This document shows positions 44,522-54,050 of a stretch of 64,000 bases of DNA, one piece after another (positions within the stretch are counted from its first letter, which is position 1; each line of letters begins with the position of its first letter). The position numbers and the translations under genes are program-made. The notes under the pieces are model-generated. The model saw only the letters and a program-made list of their open reading frames with translations. It ran no database searches and was not told the origin of the DNA. The DNA lies in the NCBI RefSeq assembly GCF_016863535.1, contig NZ_BOPB01000009.1, positions 248,001 through 312,000 of the forward strand. Direction: 5' to 3'. This stretch comes from Micromonospora lutea. Lineage in GTDB: Bacteria; Actinomycetota; Actinomycetes; Mycobacteriales; Micromonosporaceae.

Positions 44522-45091
44522 ATGCGCCGCGCGCTCCTCGCGATCACCGGCCTGGCCGCCAGCACCACCGCGCTGGTGGTGTTCAAGGCCACCCCGGGCA
44601 CCGGTCAACTCGCCCGGGAGGAACCCGCGCCGCCACCTCCCGTCGCCGAGGGGCCGCAACCGTCGACCAGCTCGAAGGCGACGAAGCCGAAGGCCGGCAG
44701 CTCACCGAAGCCGAACCGCAGCGCGTCCGGGGCGAGCCGGTCCGACTCGGGTGGCACCCCGAAGACTCCCGCCGCTTCCCGGGCCGGTACGGCCGCCGCG
44801 CAACCCACCCCCAGCACGGTCATCGGGCCGGTGGTGACCAACGAGTTCGGTGACGTGCAGGTCCGGATCAGTGTGGTCGGCGACCAGATCGTCAACGCGG
44901 CGGCGCTGCGGCTGCCGCGTGGGACGGCACAGTCGGACCAGCGCAGCGACCAGGTCGACAGCCGTTACAGCGGTGCGGTGGGGATGGTGGTGGAACGGCA
45001 GAGCGCCGACCTGGACACCGTTTCGGGCGCGACCGCGACCAGTGACGCCTACCGGCGGTCGTTGCAGGCCGCGATCGACCAGGCGCGATGA
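44522..45091 (+). CDS. Exported FMN-binding protein (ApbE substrate)
   Basis: The 189 residues have an N-terminal membrane/signal helix, a Pro/Lys/Ser/Thr-rich linker (about 32-100) and an FMN_bind domain. D165-TVSGAT-171 matches the DxxSGAT flavinylation motif, so Thr171 should carry a covalent FMN added by the adjacent ApbE. GAGAGGG lies 8 bases before the ATG. It would take electrons from the preceding membrane protein on the outer face. Confidence 0.9.
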   Translation: MRRALLAITGLAASTTALVVFKATPGTGQLAREEPAPPPPVAEGPQPSTSSKATKPKAGSSPKPNRSASGASRSDSGGTPKTPAASRAGTAAAQPTPSTVIGPVVTNEFGDVQVRISVVGDQIVNAAALRLPRGTAQSDQRSDQVDSRYSGAVGMVVERQSADLDTVSGATATSDAYRRSLQAAIDQAR

Positions 45092-45861
45092 GTACGGGCA
45101 CGGTGATCCGGCCCGGGCTGCGTCGCGTCGAACACGTGATGGGGACGGCGGTCAGCCTCGACATCGCCGAGGACCGGTCCACGTCGGAGCTGGCCACGCT
45201 GGCCGACGAGGTGTTCGCCTGGCTACGGGAGGTGGACGCGAGGTTCAGCACGTACCGGCCGGACAGCGAGGTGTGCCGCTTCGACCGGGGCGAGTTGCTG
45301 CTCTCGGAAGCGTCGGCCGACCTGCGCCGGGTGCTGGAACGCTGCGCCGACCTGTGGGGTGCCACCGACGGCTTCTTCGACGCGTACGCCACCGGCGGGC
45401 TGGACCCGTCCGGGTACGTCAAGGGCTGGGCCGTCCAGGTCGCCTCGGACCGGTTGCGGGCCGCGGGTGTCGACAACCACTGCCTGAACGCCGGTGGTGA
45501 CGTGCGGGTACGGGGCCGGTCGTCGACCGGGCTGCCGTGGCGGATCGGCGTGCGGCACCCCTGGAACCCGTCGGCGGTCTGCCTGGTGCTCACCGGGACG
45601 GACCTCGCGATCGCCACGTCAGGTGTCTACGAGCGCGGCCCCCACGTTCGGGACCCGCGTCGGGGAGTCCCGGCGCGGGGTCTGCGGTCGGTGACCGTGA
45701 TCGGGCATGACCTTGGACTGGCCGACGCGTACGCCACCGCGGCGGTGGCCATGGGTGTGGCGGGCATCGGCTGGCTGGACCGGCTGCCCGCACACCGGCA
45801 CGCGGTGGTCACCGACGACGGGCAGTGCCTGCACTCGGCCGACCTGCCGGCGATCGACTGA
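45088..45861 (+). CDS. apbE: FAD:protein FMN transferase
   Basis: The 257 residues show the ApbE signature: HVMGTAVSLDIA at the start, FSTYRPDSEV, SGYVKGWAV and CLNAGGDVRV. It moves FMN from FAD onto a Thr of the target domain. No signal peptide is seen, though ApbE often acts outside. The ATG overlaps the stop of the FMN-binding gene (ATGA), which directly supports that protein as the target. Confidence 0.92.
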   Translation: MSTGTVIRPGLRRVEHVMGTAVSLDIAEDRSTSELATLADEVFAWLREVDARFSTYRPDSEVCRFDRGELLLSEASADLRRVLERCADLWGATDGFFDAYATGGLDPSGYVKGWAVQVASDRLRAAGVDNHCLNAGGDVRVRGRSSTGLPWRIGVRHPWNPSAVCLVLTGTDLAIATSGVYERGPHVRDPRRGVPARGLRSVTVIGHDLGLADAYATAAVAMGVAGIGWLDRLPAHRHAVVTDDGQCLHSADLPAID

Positions 45862-46263
45862 TGCCGCCGACCGGTTCGATCCGTGGCGGTCCAGGCAGTC
45901 CGCCCGGCCGGGAACCACCGGCCCGGATCGCCGCCTGCTGCCGACCGCCGCGTGCTGCCGACCGCCGGGTTCGGCACGGTTCAGGGCCAGCGGGGCAGCC
46001 GGTGGGTGCTCGCCGGGCGGGACCCGGTCGGCCGGGGGCGGCCGGGCCGCGAGCCCGGCGGACGGGTGGCCGCCCATCGGTGCCCGAGTCGGTGTCGCCG
46101 AGGCGGCTCTGCCCCGCCCGGGTGGTGTCTGGTGTCGTCGGTGGACATCGCATCCCCGCTCCCGGCGCGGACGCGCCGTCAAAGCATCCAACGAGCGCCG
46201 GTGCTCCCGGGTCTCGCTGCCGGCGCGTCGCACCAGGTGACCAGCCGGCCGGCGAGGCGCCCG
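45862..46263. other. Intergenic region between convergent genes
   Basis: About 400 bases, very G/C-rich, with short direct repeats (CTGCCGACCGCCG at about 45937 and 45954). Open frames on both strands lack a start with a ribosome site or family likeness. I see no gene. Confidence 0.45.
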
Positions 46264-46935
46264 TCAGTGGCCTCGGCGGGGCAGCGGCAGATGACCGGGG
46301 ACCAGCGCCGAGGTCAGCGTCACTCCGGTCGCCCGCAGCGCCTCGACCAACGTGTTCTGCACGAGGTAGGCGTCCGGCAGCTGCCACCGGGCCTGCTCCG
46401 GAGCGACCGCCCAGCGGACCTGCCCCTCGGGCAGCCGGGTCGGCGGCGCCGCGATCCACGATCCTCGACCGTGCAGGACCACGTCGAAGCAGTGCTCCAG
46501 TTCGGGTCGCAGTGGGTCACCCGGGCGGACCAGGAACATCCACCGCCCGGTCGGGGTGACCAGCACCGGTCCGCGTACCCCCGGGCCGACCGGGTGGGCG
46601 CGTACCGCGTCAAGGACCATCCGGCCCAGGTGGGCGGGGATCTCCAGCACGTCGAAGGAGCGGCCGGTGGGCAGCAGTACGCCGTGTGGCCGGGACCGCC
46701 ACCAGGTGGCCACCCGTGCCGGGTCGACGCTGGCAGCATGCTCCCAGTCCTCCAGGGCGGGATGGCAGCCGACCGTCGGGCAGCCGGCCCGGCCGCAGAC
46801 GAAGCGGCTCCGCGCCAGGCAGGCGCCCGGGGTCACCGCCCAGCCGTGCAGCGCGTAGCGCACCGCGACCCGGCGCAGTCGTACCCGTTCCAACGGCGAC
46901 AGACGCGCCACGTGTGGTCCGACAGTTCCCCACAT
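46264..46935 (-). CDS. Bifunctional DNA primase/polymerase-like (prim-pol) domain protein
   Basis: The ATG at 46935 (MWGTVGPHVARLSPL) has GGGGAG 8 bases upstream; it gives 223 residues. RYALHGWAVTPGA and LLPTGRSFDVLEIP, GRWMFLV and GSWIAAPPTRLPEG follow the archaeo-eukaryotic primase order of the prim-pol N-terminal family. The usual acidic DxD motif reads DVLE, so activity is doubtful. It has three Cys that may form a zinc site (CGRAGCPTVGC). It stands alone, divergent from the XRE regulator; its role on a chromosome is unknown. Confidence 0.75.
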   Translation of the reverse strand: MWGTVGPHVARLSPLERVRLRRVAVRYALHGWAVTPGACLARSRFVCGRAGCPTVGCHPALEDWEHAASVDPARVATWWRSRPHGVLLPTGRSFDVLEIPAHLGRMVLDAVRAHPVGPGVRGPVLVTPTGRWMFLVRPGDPLRPELEHCFDVVLHGRGSWIAAPPTRLPEGQVRWAVAPEQARWQLPDAYLVQNTLVEALRATGVTLTSALVPGHLPLPRRGH

Positions 46936-47019
46936 TGGTGCCATCTCCCCTCGCCGCGCCCGACCGGCGTCAGCTCGTACGTCGAGACCCGTCACTGCCG
47001 TGGCCCGTCATCGTTTGGT

Positions 47020-47025
47020 TTGACA
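47020..47025 (+). promoter_or_regulatory. Candidate -35 box (TTGACA) for the XRE gene
   Basis: TTGACA lies in an A/T-richer stretch 160 bases before the regulator gene, but the -10 box is unclear. The opposite strand carries TTGTCA over the same bases, so the two divergent promoters may overlap. Confidence 0.3.
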
Positions 47026-47183
47026 AAGTGGCCGATGCAACTTGCACGAAAAGTACGAGGTCCGACCAGATCACTGACGCACTTCCTGTGCGACCAGCGA
47101 AAACCTGAGATCCGGACGGATCGCCGCGCCGACCGAACGGCCCCCGGCCCCCGGCCAGGGCTCCAGCGAGGAGAGGACTGGGG

Positions 47184-48413
47184 ATGGACGAGCTGCCCAT
47201 AGGACGGCGGGTGGCCTACTGGCGCGGCCGGCGGAAAATGTCGCAACAGGTCTTCGCCGACCGGTTGGGCAAGTCGAAGAGTTGGGTCGACAAAATCGAG
47301 CGGGGCGTACGGCGGCTGGACAAGTTCTCCGTGCTCTACGAGATCGCGGACATCCTCCAGATGGACGTGCAGCTGCTGCTCGGCAAGGACCCGGAGCGGC
47401 GTACCGACGCGCTCAACTGCATCGACCAGTTCGAGGTGGAGGAGATCCGGGCCGCGCTGGAGCGCTACGACGCGATCAGCGCGTACTTCGACGCGGCACC
47501 GAGCCCACCACCACTGGCCGACATGAGCAAAGCGGTCACCCACGCCTGGCTGACCTACCAGTACGGCCGCTACGGAATGCTCATCCGAGCGCTGCCGAAG
47601 CTGCTCCGTGATGCCCAGGCGGCCGATGCCGCGTACGGCGGCGACCAGGCCCAGCGCGCCGCCCACCTGCTCGGTCAGGTCTACCAGCTCGCCTCCTCGG
47701 TGCTCCGCAAGCTGGGCGAGTGTGACCTCGCCTGGCTCGCCGCCGACCGTTCCATCGCCGTCGCGCAACGCGCCGACGACCAGTTGCTCGCCGGTGTCGC
47801 CACCACCCGGGTCTGCAACGCCCTGGTGGCGATGGGCCGACCCCGGCCCGCGCTGGAGCTGAACGTACGGATCGCCAATCGGGTGGCACCGGGCGGCGGC
47901 AACGACAGCCGACCGGAGCGCCTCTCCGTCTACGGGATGCTGTTGCTTCAGGGCGCGATGGCCGCCTCCCGCATCGGTGACACCGCCACCGTCGAGGATC
48001 TGCTGAACGAAGCTCACGCGGCGGCGGTCGAACTCGGCGGCGACCAGAACCACTACTGGACGTCGTTCGGGCCGACCAACGTGGAGCTGCACCGGGCGGC
48101 GGCCGCCGTCGAGCTGGGCGACGGCGGGCGGGCCGTCGAGGTTCACCGCCAGAAGATCCAGCCCGCGCTGTTCGACGCGCTGCTCCCCGAACGCCGGGCG
48201 CACCACCTGCTCGACCTGGCCCGGGGCTTCGCTCAGATCGGCGACGTGGCCAACGCCGGTGAGATGCTGCTCCGCGGTGACCGCCTGGCGCCGTCCGAGA
48301 TTCGCTGCCGCCCGATCGCCCACGAGGTCATGTCAGACGTCCTACGTCGCACACGTGGTGCGCCGCCTTCTCCGATCGCGGAGTTGGCTGAGCACATGGG
48401 AGTAGGAGTATGA
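47184..48413 (+). CDS. XRE-family HTH regulator with TPR-like repeats
   Basis: The 409 residues start with an HTH (about 8-60: MSQQVFADRLGKSKSWVDKIE), followed by helical pairs typical of TPR repeats up to the C-terminus. Such proteins bind DNA and may sense a peptide or small molecule. GAGGAGAGG lies about 8 bases before the ATG. The flavoprotein gene starts 13 bases downstream, and this pair is frequent in actinomycete chromosomes. Confidence 0.88.
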   Translation: MDELPIGRRVAYWRGRRKMSQQVFADRLGKSKSWVDKIERGVRRLDKFSVLYEIADILQMDVQLLLGKDPERRTDALNCIDQFEVEEIRAALERYDAISAYFDAAPSPPPLADMSKAVTHAWLTYQYGRYGMLIRALPKLLRDAQAADAAYGGDQAQRAAHLLGQVYQLASSVLRKLGECDLAWLAADRSIAVAQRADDQLLAGVATTRVCNALVAMGRPRPALELNVRIANRVAPGGGNDSRPERLSVYGMLLLQGAMAASRIGDTATVEDLLNEAHAAAVELGGDQNHYWTSFGPTNVELHRAAAAVELGDGGRAVEVHRQKIQPALFDALLPERRAHHLLDLARGFAQIGDVANAGEMLLRGDRLAPSEIRCRPIAHEVMSDVLRRTRGAPPSPIAELAEHMGVGV

Positions 48414-48426
48414 CCTCGGAGCCGGC

Positions 48427-48999
48427 ATGACCGGTTCGCACCGCCACGACGGGCACCGCCAGGTGCTCTACATCATCGCCTGTGGCTCGCCACTGGCCCG
48501 AGACGTGGGCCGGCTCGTTGACCTGGCCCAACAGGACAGCTGGGACGTCTGCGTGATCACCACGCCCGACGGCGCCAAGTTCGTCGACCGCACCGCGCTG
48601 GCCCGACAGACCGGCCACCCGGTACGTACGCACTACAAGAACCCGGGCGATCCCGACGTGCTGCCCACCGCCGACGCCATGATCGTCTGCCCGGCCACGG
48701 TCAACACCGTCAACAAGTGGGTGGCCGGCATCACGGACACCCTCGCCCTGGGGCTGCTGGTGGAGGCGCAAGGCCGGGGGATACCGCTGGTGGCCGTGCC
48801 GTACACCAACGCGGCGATGGCCGCCCACCCCGCCTTCCGGGCGGGCCTCGCCCGGCTCTCCGAATGGGGGGTGGGCGTGCTCTTCGGCGACGACGTCTTC
48901 CCCCTGCACGCGCCGGGGACGGGTGAACGGCACCAGCATGCCTTTCCGTGGGCGCTGCCGCTGACCGCCGTGCGTGACCGCCTCTGTCGCACCGGTTGA
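48427..48999 (+). CDS. HFCD-type flavoprotein
   Basis: The 190 residues have the flavoprotein fold of the Dfp/LanD (HFCD) family: YIIACGSPLARD, then VICPATVNTVNKWVAGITDTLALGLLVE and VAVPYTNAAMAAHP. Family members bind FMN and oxidatively decarboxylate Cys-containing peptides. This one lacks a partner ligase domain and no precursor peptide is visible near it. It is probably co-transcribed with the XRE regulator. Confidence 0.87.
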   Translation: MTGSHRHDGHRQVLYIIACGSPLARDVGRLVDLAQQDSWDVCVITTPDGAKFVDRTALARQTGHPVRTHYKNPGDPDVLPTADAMIVCPATVNTVNKWVAGITDTLALGLLVEAQGRGIPLVAVPYTNAAMAAHPAFRAGLARLSEWGVGVLFGDDVFPLHAPGTGERHQHAFPWALPLTAVRDRLCRTG

Positions 49000-49209
49000 C
49001 CAGCAGCCCACCGTCGACGACCGCCGGACCGGGATCCGGTGCCACCTGACACCCGGTTCCGACCGCCGAAGAATCCGCGACCCGGCCACGGGCGTTCACC
49101 CGTGGCCGGGTCCGCACTGTCGACGCGGCACGGTCGGGCACCGAACCGGGGCTCGGGTAAGCCCGGGTGACGTTCGGTAGAAGCGCCGACGCCGGTAAGC
49201 TCACCGGCC

Positions 49210-50097
49210 GTGAGCACAACCGCAGCCGTACCAACCGTCGCCGACGTGGTGACCGAGGTGACGGGGCACTACCCACCGGCCTGGGCCGAGGAGTGGGACA
49301 AGGTCGGCCTGGTGCTCGGTGAGCCGTCCGCCCCCGTACGCCGGATCCTCTGCGTGGTGGACGTGGTTCCCGAGACGGTCGCGGAGGCGCTCGACGCGGG
49401 CGTCGACATGATCATCGCCCATCATCCGCTGCTGCTGCGCGGGGTGTCGTCGGTGGCGCCGACGACCTACAAGGGCCGCATCGTCCACCAGCTGATCAAG
49501 GCCGATGTCGCGCTGTACGTCGCGCACACCAACGCCGACGTGGCCGTGCCGGGCGTGTCCGACGCCCTCGCCGCCCGGTTCGGCCTGCTCGACCTACGCC
49601 CCCTGCAACCGGCCCGCCCCGGCACCCCCGCCGCCGGACCGGGGCGCGGTGCCGGCCGGATCGGTCGCCTGCCGCAACCGATGACCCTGGCCGAGCTGGC
49701 CCGTCGAGCCGCCGCCGTGCTGCCGGCCACCGCCGCCGGAGTACGCGCCGCAGGCGATCCAGACCGCATCGTGCGTACCCTGGCAGTCTGCGGTGGCGCC
49801 GGGGACAGTTTCCTGGCCGACGCGACCGCAGCCGGGGTGGACGCCTACCTCACCTCGGACCTACGCCACCACCCGGCCGGTGAACACCTCGCCACCGGGG
49901 GACCGGCGTTGCTCGACGCCACCCACTGGGCCACCGAACGGCCGTGGCTGGACGACCTCGCGGCGCTGCTACGGGCCGCGCCCGGCGTCGAGACCCTGGT
50001 GTCCGACCTGGACACCGACCCGTGGACCGTGCACGCCGCCTCACCGCACCCGGACGAACCCGCGCCGGAGGACAAGGAGCCCGACCGTGAAGGCTGA
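49210..50097 (+). CDS. Nif3-like dinuclear metal centre protein
   Basis: The 295 residues begin with GTG and keep the metal ligands: IIAHHPLLLRG, YVAHTNADV and DATHWATERP. The family forms hexameric toroids with two metals; its reaction is unsettled. It overlaps the zinc-ribbon gene by 11 bases. The order Nif3, zinc ribbon, RNase H/phosphatase matches other actinobacteria, including mycobacteria. Confidence 0.9.
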   Translation: MSTTAAVPTVADVVTEVTGHYPPAWAEEWDKVGLVLGEPSAPVRRILCVVDVVPETVAEALDAGVDMIIAHHPLLLRGVSSVAPTTYKGRIVHQLIKADVALYVAHTNADVAVPGVSDALAARFGLLDLRPLQPARPGTPAAGPGRGAGRIGRLPQPMTLAELARRAAAVLPATAAGVRAAGDPDRIVRTLAVCGGAGDSFLADATAAGVDAYLTSDLRHHPAGEHLATGGPALLDATHWATERPWLDDLAALLRAAPGVETLVSDLDTDPWTVHAASPHPDEPAPEDKEPDREG

Positions 50098-50824
50098 CCC
50101 CCAGGTCCAGCGCCGCCTGCTCGACCTCCAGGCGATCGACACCGCCCTCGCCCAGCTCGCCCACCGGCGTCGGGCGCTGCCCGAGCGGGCCGAACTGGAG
50201 GCCCTCGCCCGGGAGCTGTCCGCCCTGGAGGACGAGCGGGTTCGAGCCCAGGTGGCGGTCGACGACCTGGACCGGGACATCGCCCGAATGGAGAAGGACG
50301 TCGACCAGGTCCGGGCGCGCAAGACCAGGAACGAGGACCGGCTGACCGCCGGCACCGGCCCGGCCCGCGAGTTGGAGGCGCTCCAGCACGAGCTGGCCTC
50401 CCTCAACCGCCGGCAGAGCGACCTGGAGGACGCCGAGCTGGAGCTGATGGAGCAACGGGAAACCGCACAGTCGGTGCTGGACGGCGTGGAACAGCGGCTG
50501 ACCGAGGTGCGGGAACGTCGCGCCGCCACCGAGCAGCGGCGCGACGACAGCCTCGCCGAGATCTCCCGCGAGGAGGAGTTCAAGCGCTCCGCCCGCCAGC
50601 CCCTCGCCAACGACCTGCCCGGCGACCTGGTGCAGCTCTACGAACGGATCCGTACCGACACCGGACTTGGCGCGGCGCTGCTGGCCGCCGGCCGCTGCGG
50701 CGGGTGTCGGTTGGAGCTCTCCGGCGCCGACCTGGGCCGGATCCGTAAAGCCGACCCCGACGACGTGGTCCGCTGCGAGGAATGCCGCCGGATCATGGTC
50801 CGCACCAACGAGTCCGGGCTGTAG
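50087..50824 (+). CDS. Coiled-coil zinc-ribbon protein
   Basis: Start at GTG 50087, with AAGGAG about 6 bases upstream, gives 245 residues. Residues about 10-180 form a long coiled coil rich in Glu, Arg and Ala; the C-terminal ribbon has two pairs, CGGC and CEEC. This C4-type zinc-ribbon family is widespread; its function is not settled. It starts inside the Nif3 gene and is followed by the RNase H gene after three bases. Confidence 0.9.
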   Translation: MKADPQVQRRLLDLQAIDTALAQLAHRRRALPERAELEALARELSALEDERVRAQVAVDDLDRDIARMEKDVDQVRARKTRNEDRLTAGTGPARELEALQHELASLNRRQSDLEDAELELMEQRETAQSVLDGVEQRLTEVRERRAATEQRRDDSLAEISREEEFKRSARQPLANDLPGDLVQLYERIRTDTGLGAALLAAGRCGGCRLELSGADLGRIRKADPDDVVRCEECRRIMVRTNESGL

Positions 50825-50827
50825 CCG

Positions 50828-52036
50828 GTGGCCACGCGTACGGTCCTCGTCGAGGCCGACGGCGGATCCCGGGGCAACCCCGGGCCGGCCGGGTACGGCG
50901 CGGTGCTCCGCGACCCGGCGACCGGCGAGGTGCTGGCCGAACGGAGCGAGGCGATCGGCGCCGCCACCAACAACGTCGCCGAGTACCGGGGACTGATCGC
51001 CGGCCTGGCCGCCGCCGCCGAACTGGGCGCCGACGAGGTCGAGATCCGGATGGACTCCAAACTCGTCGTCGAGCAGATGTGCGGGCGATGGCAGATCAAG
51101 CACCCCGGCCTGCGCCCACTGGCGGCCGAGGCGGCCCAACTGGTCGGCCGGTTCACCGCCGTACGCTTCGCCTGGATCCCTCGGGACCGCAACACCCACG
51201 CCGACGCCCTCGCCAACGCCGCCATGGACGCCGCAGCCGCGTCCGGCGTCGCCACGCCGACCGTCGAGCCGCCCCGCCTGGTCGAGCCGCCGCGTCGCCT
51301 CGGTGGCCCGGAACCCGCCGGTGGCGGTGCCGCCGAGGTCGCCGCCCGGACCGAGTCACCGGGCGCGGACCTGACCAGTGCGCCGGTGTCCTGGGAGCCC
51401 CGGCCCAGCTTCACCGCCACCCGACTCATCCTGGTCCGGCACGGCGAGACCGAGTACACCGAGCAGGGGCGCTACTCCGGCCGTGGCGACATCCCCCTCA
51501 GCAGCAAGGGACGGGCCCAGGTGCGGGCCACGGCCGCCCGGGTGGCCGCGCTCGCCCCGGACGCCGCAGCCGTGGTCAGCTCACCGCTGTCCCGGTGCAC
51601 GGCGACCGCCGAAGCGATCGCCACCGCCATCGGTGACCTGCCGGTACGCCGCGACGACGAACTCATCGAATGCGACTTCGGGGCCTGGGAGGGACGCACC
51701 TTCGCCGAGGTACGCGAGGGCTGGGCAGGCGAACTCGACGCCTGGCTCGCCTCCACCCGGGTCGCCCCACCGGACGGCGAGTCGTTCGAGGCGGTCGCCG
51801 AGCGATGCGCCCGGGTGGTACGGCGACTGCTCGACGCGTACCCCGGTCAGGCCGTCGTGGTGGTCTCACACGTCTCACCGATCAAGCTGATGTTGCGCGA
51901 CGCGCTCGGCGCCACCGACGCCTTCCTGCACCGCCTCTACCTCGACGCGGCCGGCGTCTCGGTGCTGGACCGCTGGCCCGACGGCGGCGTCGCCGTCCGC
52001 TCCGTCAACGAGACCGCCCACCTCGCCGCACTCTGA
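50828..52036 (+). CDS. RNase HI fused to a histidine phosphatase
   Basis: The 402 residues hold an RNase HI domain (about 1-140) with the acid residues in VEADGGSRGN, NNVAEYRG, IRMDSKL and RNTHADALAN, then a linker, then an acid phosphatase domain (about 200-400) with LVRHGETEYTEQG, the acid in ECDFGAWEG and VVSHVSP. The layout is that of mycobacterial Rv2228c, in which both activities were shown and the phosphatase acts on alpha-ribazole phosphate. It removes RNA from RNA-DNA hybrids and may serve cobalamin synthesis. Confidence 0.93.
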   Translation: MATRTVLVEADGGSRGNPGPAGYGAVLRDPATGEVLAERSEAIGAATNNVAEYRGLIAGLAAAAELGADEVEIRMDSKLVVEQMCGRWQIKHPGLRPLAAEAAQLVGRFTAVRFAWIPRDRNTHADALANAAMDAAAASGVATPTVEPPRLVEPPRRLGGPEPAGGGAAEVAARTESPGADLTSAPVSWEPRPSFTATRLILVRHGETEYTEQGRYSGRGDIPLSSKGRAQVRATAARVAALAPDAAAVVSSPLSRCTATAEAIATAIGDLPVRRDDELIECDFGAWEGRTFAEVREGWAGELDAWLASTRVAPPDGESFEAVAERCARVVRRLLDAYPGQAVVVVSHVSPIKLMLRDALGATDAFLHRLYLDAAGVSVLDRWPDGGVAVRSVNETAHLAAL

Positions 52037-52056
52037 CCCGCCGGCGAGGCATCGGG

Positions 52057-52818
52057 TCAGGCGAGGGCGCGCCAGAGCAGGTAGCCACCGATGACGGTGC
52101 CGAAACCGACGATGATCGTTTTCAGCACCGCGGAGGGGAGTCGGCGGACCAGGCGGGCACCGGCATACCCGCCGACCAGCGTGGCCGGGGCGACCACCGC
52201 TACCCCGGCCCAGTTCACCGGGCCGGCGATGGCGAAGATGACAAGCGTGGTCAGGCCGATCACGGCGGAGAGCAGATTCTTGATCGCGCTCACCCGGGCC
52301 AGCGTCGCGTCCAGCACCAGCGCCAGGCCGGCGACCAGCATCACCCCGACGGCGGCACCGAAGTAGCCCCCGTACACCGCAGCCAGCGCCACCACCACCT
52401 GCACCGTCACGGCCCGGCGACGCGGCGTCAGCTCACGCGGGTGGCCGACCAGGCGGCGCAGCGGATCCTGAAACGCCAGCAGCGCGGTCGCCCCGAGCAC
52501 CAGAAAGGGTACGACCAACTCGAACGCCCGCGCCGGGGTGATCAGCAGCAGCCCGGCACCCGCCAACGCGCCGACCACGGTGGTGGGCACCACCGCGACC
52601 AACAGCCGCGACCGGGGCAGATCCACCCGGCTGCCCGCCACGGCGGCAAGATATCCGGGCGCGACCGACAGCGAGTTGGTGACATTCGCCGGTACCGGCG
52701 GCAACCCGATCGCGAGCAACGCCGGAAACGTGATCAGCGAGCCGCCACCGGCCACCGCGTTGACCGTACCCGCGGCGAGACCGGCGGCGAGCAGTAACGC
52801 CGCATCGGCGAAATCCAT
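52057..52818 (-). CDS. TauE/SafE family transporter
   Basis: The 253-residue protein has about seven to eight membrane helices with AGTVNAVAGGGSLITFP in the first half and YGGYFGAAVGVMLV in the second, the repeated motif of TauE/SafE exporters. Proposed substrates are sulfite, sulfoacetate and related anions. No sulfur genes adjoin. Its end lies 20 bases from the convergent RNase H gene. Confidence 0.88.
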   Translation of the reverse strand: MDFADAALLLAAGLAAGTVNAVAGGGSLITFPALLAIGLPPVPANVTNSLSVAPGYLAAVAGSRVDLPRSRLLVAVVPTTVVGALAGAGLLLITPARAFELVVPFLVLGATALLAFQDPLRRLVGHPRELTPRRRAVTVQVVVALAAVYGGYFGAAVGVMLVAGLALVLDATLARVSAIKNLLSAVIGLTTLVIFAIAGPVNWAGVAVVAPATLVGGYAGARLVRRLPSAVLKTIIVGFGTVIGGYLLWRALA

Positions 52819-52871
52819 GATCAGCAGGCTAGTCGTCCGGACCGAGTCCCGTGGCCCGACCCTCGCCGAAG

Positions 52872-53378
52872 CTACTCCCCGACCGGGCCGCCGGCCAGCT
52901 CAGTCACGATGTCGAGGTGTCCAAGGTGACGGGCGTACTCCTGCACCAGGTGGAACATGACCCGCTCCAGCGACGCCGGATCAGCACCGTCCCACCGTGG
53001 CCCCGGCGCGCCGCGCTCGGCCAGGTCGGCACCCTCGACAACTGCCCGGGTGTGCGCCCCCTGAGCCCGCAACGCGGCCGCCAACTCGACGAAACCCTCC
53101 TCCGGCGCGACATACCACCGACCGTCACGCCAGTCGCCCCACGGGTCCCCGACGTCGCGCCCCTGGAACCCCCACTCGATCCAGCGAACCTCCACGTGAC
53201 GCAGGTGCTTGAGCAACGCCAGTGGCGACCAGCCGGACGGCAGCCGGCTCCCTCGCCGCTCCTCCTCGGCCAGCCCGGCCACCTTCGCCAGGACGCTCTC
53301 CCGGAAATAATCGAGATAGCGCAGAAACACCTCGCCCCGCCCGTCGGCGGGCGCTGTCGGTTCGGGAAACGGCGGCAT
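52872..53378 (-). CDS. DinB/DUF664-family protein
   Basis: I placed the start at ATG 53378 (MPPFPEPTAP); GTG two codons earlier is possible, and the longer open frame upstream is not coding. The 168 residues form a four-helix bundle with metal-type His: LKHLRHVEVRWIEW and HLVQEYARHLGHLD. The family includes mycothiol-dependent enzymes, so it may act with mycothiol. No substrate is suggested by neighbours. Confidence 0.85.
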   Translation of the reverse strand: MPPFPEPTAPADGRGEVFLRYLDYFRESVLAKVAGLAEEERRGSRLPSGWSPLALLKHLRHVEVRWIEWGFQGRDVGDPWGDWRDGRWYVAPEEGFVELAAALRAQGAHTRAVVEGADLAERGAPGPRWDGADPASLERVMFHLVQEYARHLGHLDIVTELAGGPVGE

Positions 53379-53433
53379 CGTCACCGGACCAGTATCCGTA
53401 CCCACCCACCCGTTCCCCGGCGGCGGGCCACGG

Positions 53434-53508
53434 GGAGGCAGCAATTTCCGGGTTGTTGCGGTGTCGCGGTCGGTCGGAAGCGGCAACATCGGGGATGTTG
53501 CTGCCTCC
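53434..53508. repeat. Imperfect long palindrome before rnpB
   Basis: Outer arms GGAGGCAGCAA and TTGCTGCCTCC pair perfectly (53434-53444 with 53498-53508), and inner parts continue imperfectly. It lies between the DinB-like gene and rnpB and may be another intergenic palindromic element. Confidence 0.55.
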
Positions 53509-53589
53509 TTCGAGCCACCGCTGTACGGTGCCGCCGGTCTCGACGCGGGCACGGCATAGTCGCGGACCCGGTGTCGTTAGGATGAGTAC

Positions 53590-54014
<425 letters not shown>

Positions 54015-54016
54015 CC

Positions 54017-54050
54017 CCAGCTCAGAGCCGTGATCATGGCCCTGAGCTGG
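54017..54050 (+). terminator. Terminator of rnpB
   Basis: CCAGCTCAG pairs with CTGAGCTGG (9 bp), and the loop holds a further palindrome GCCGTGATCATGGC; a TTCTAT stretch follows. It begins 3 bases after the RNA. Confidence 0.75.

Noticed and set aside
46992..48323. A long minus-strand frame opposite the XRE/TPR gene
   Set aside because: Antisense shadow without start signals; the HTH protein is clear on the plus strand.
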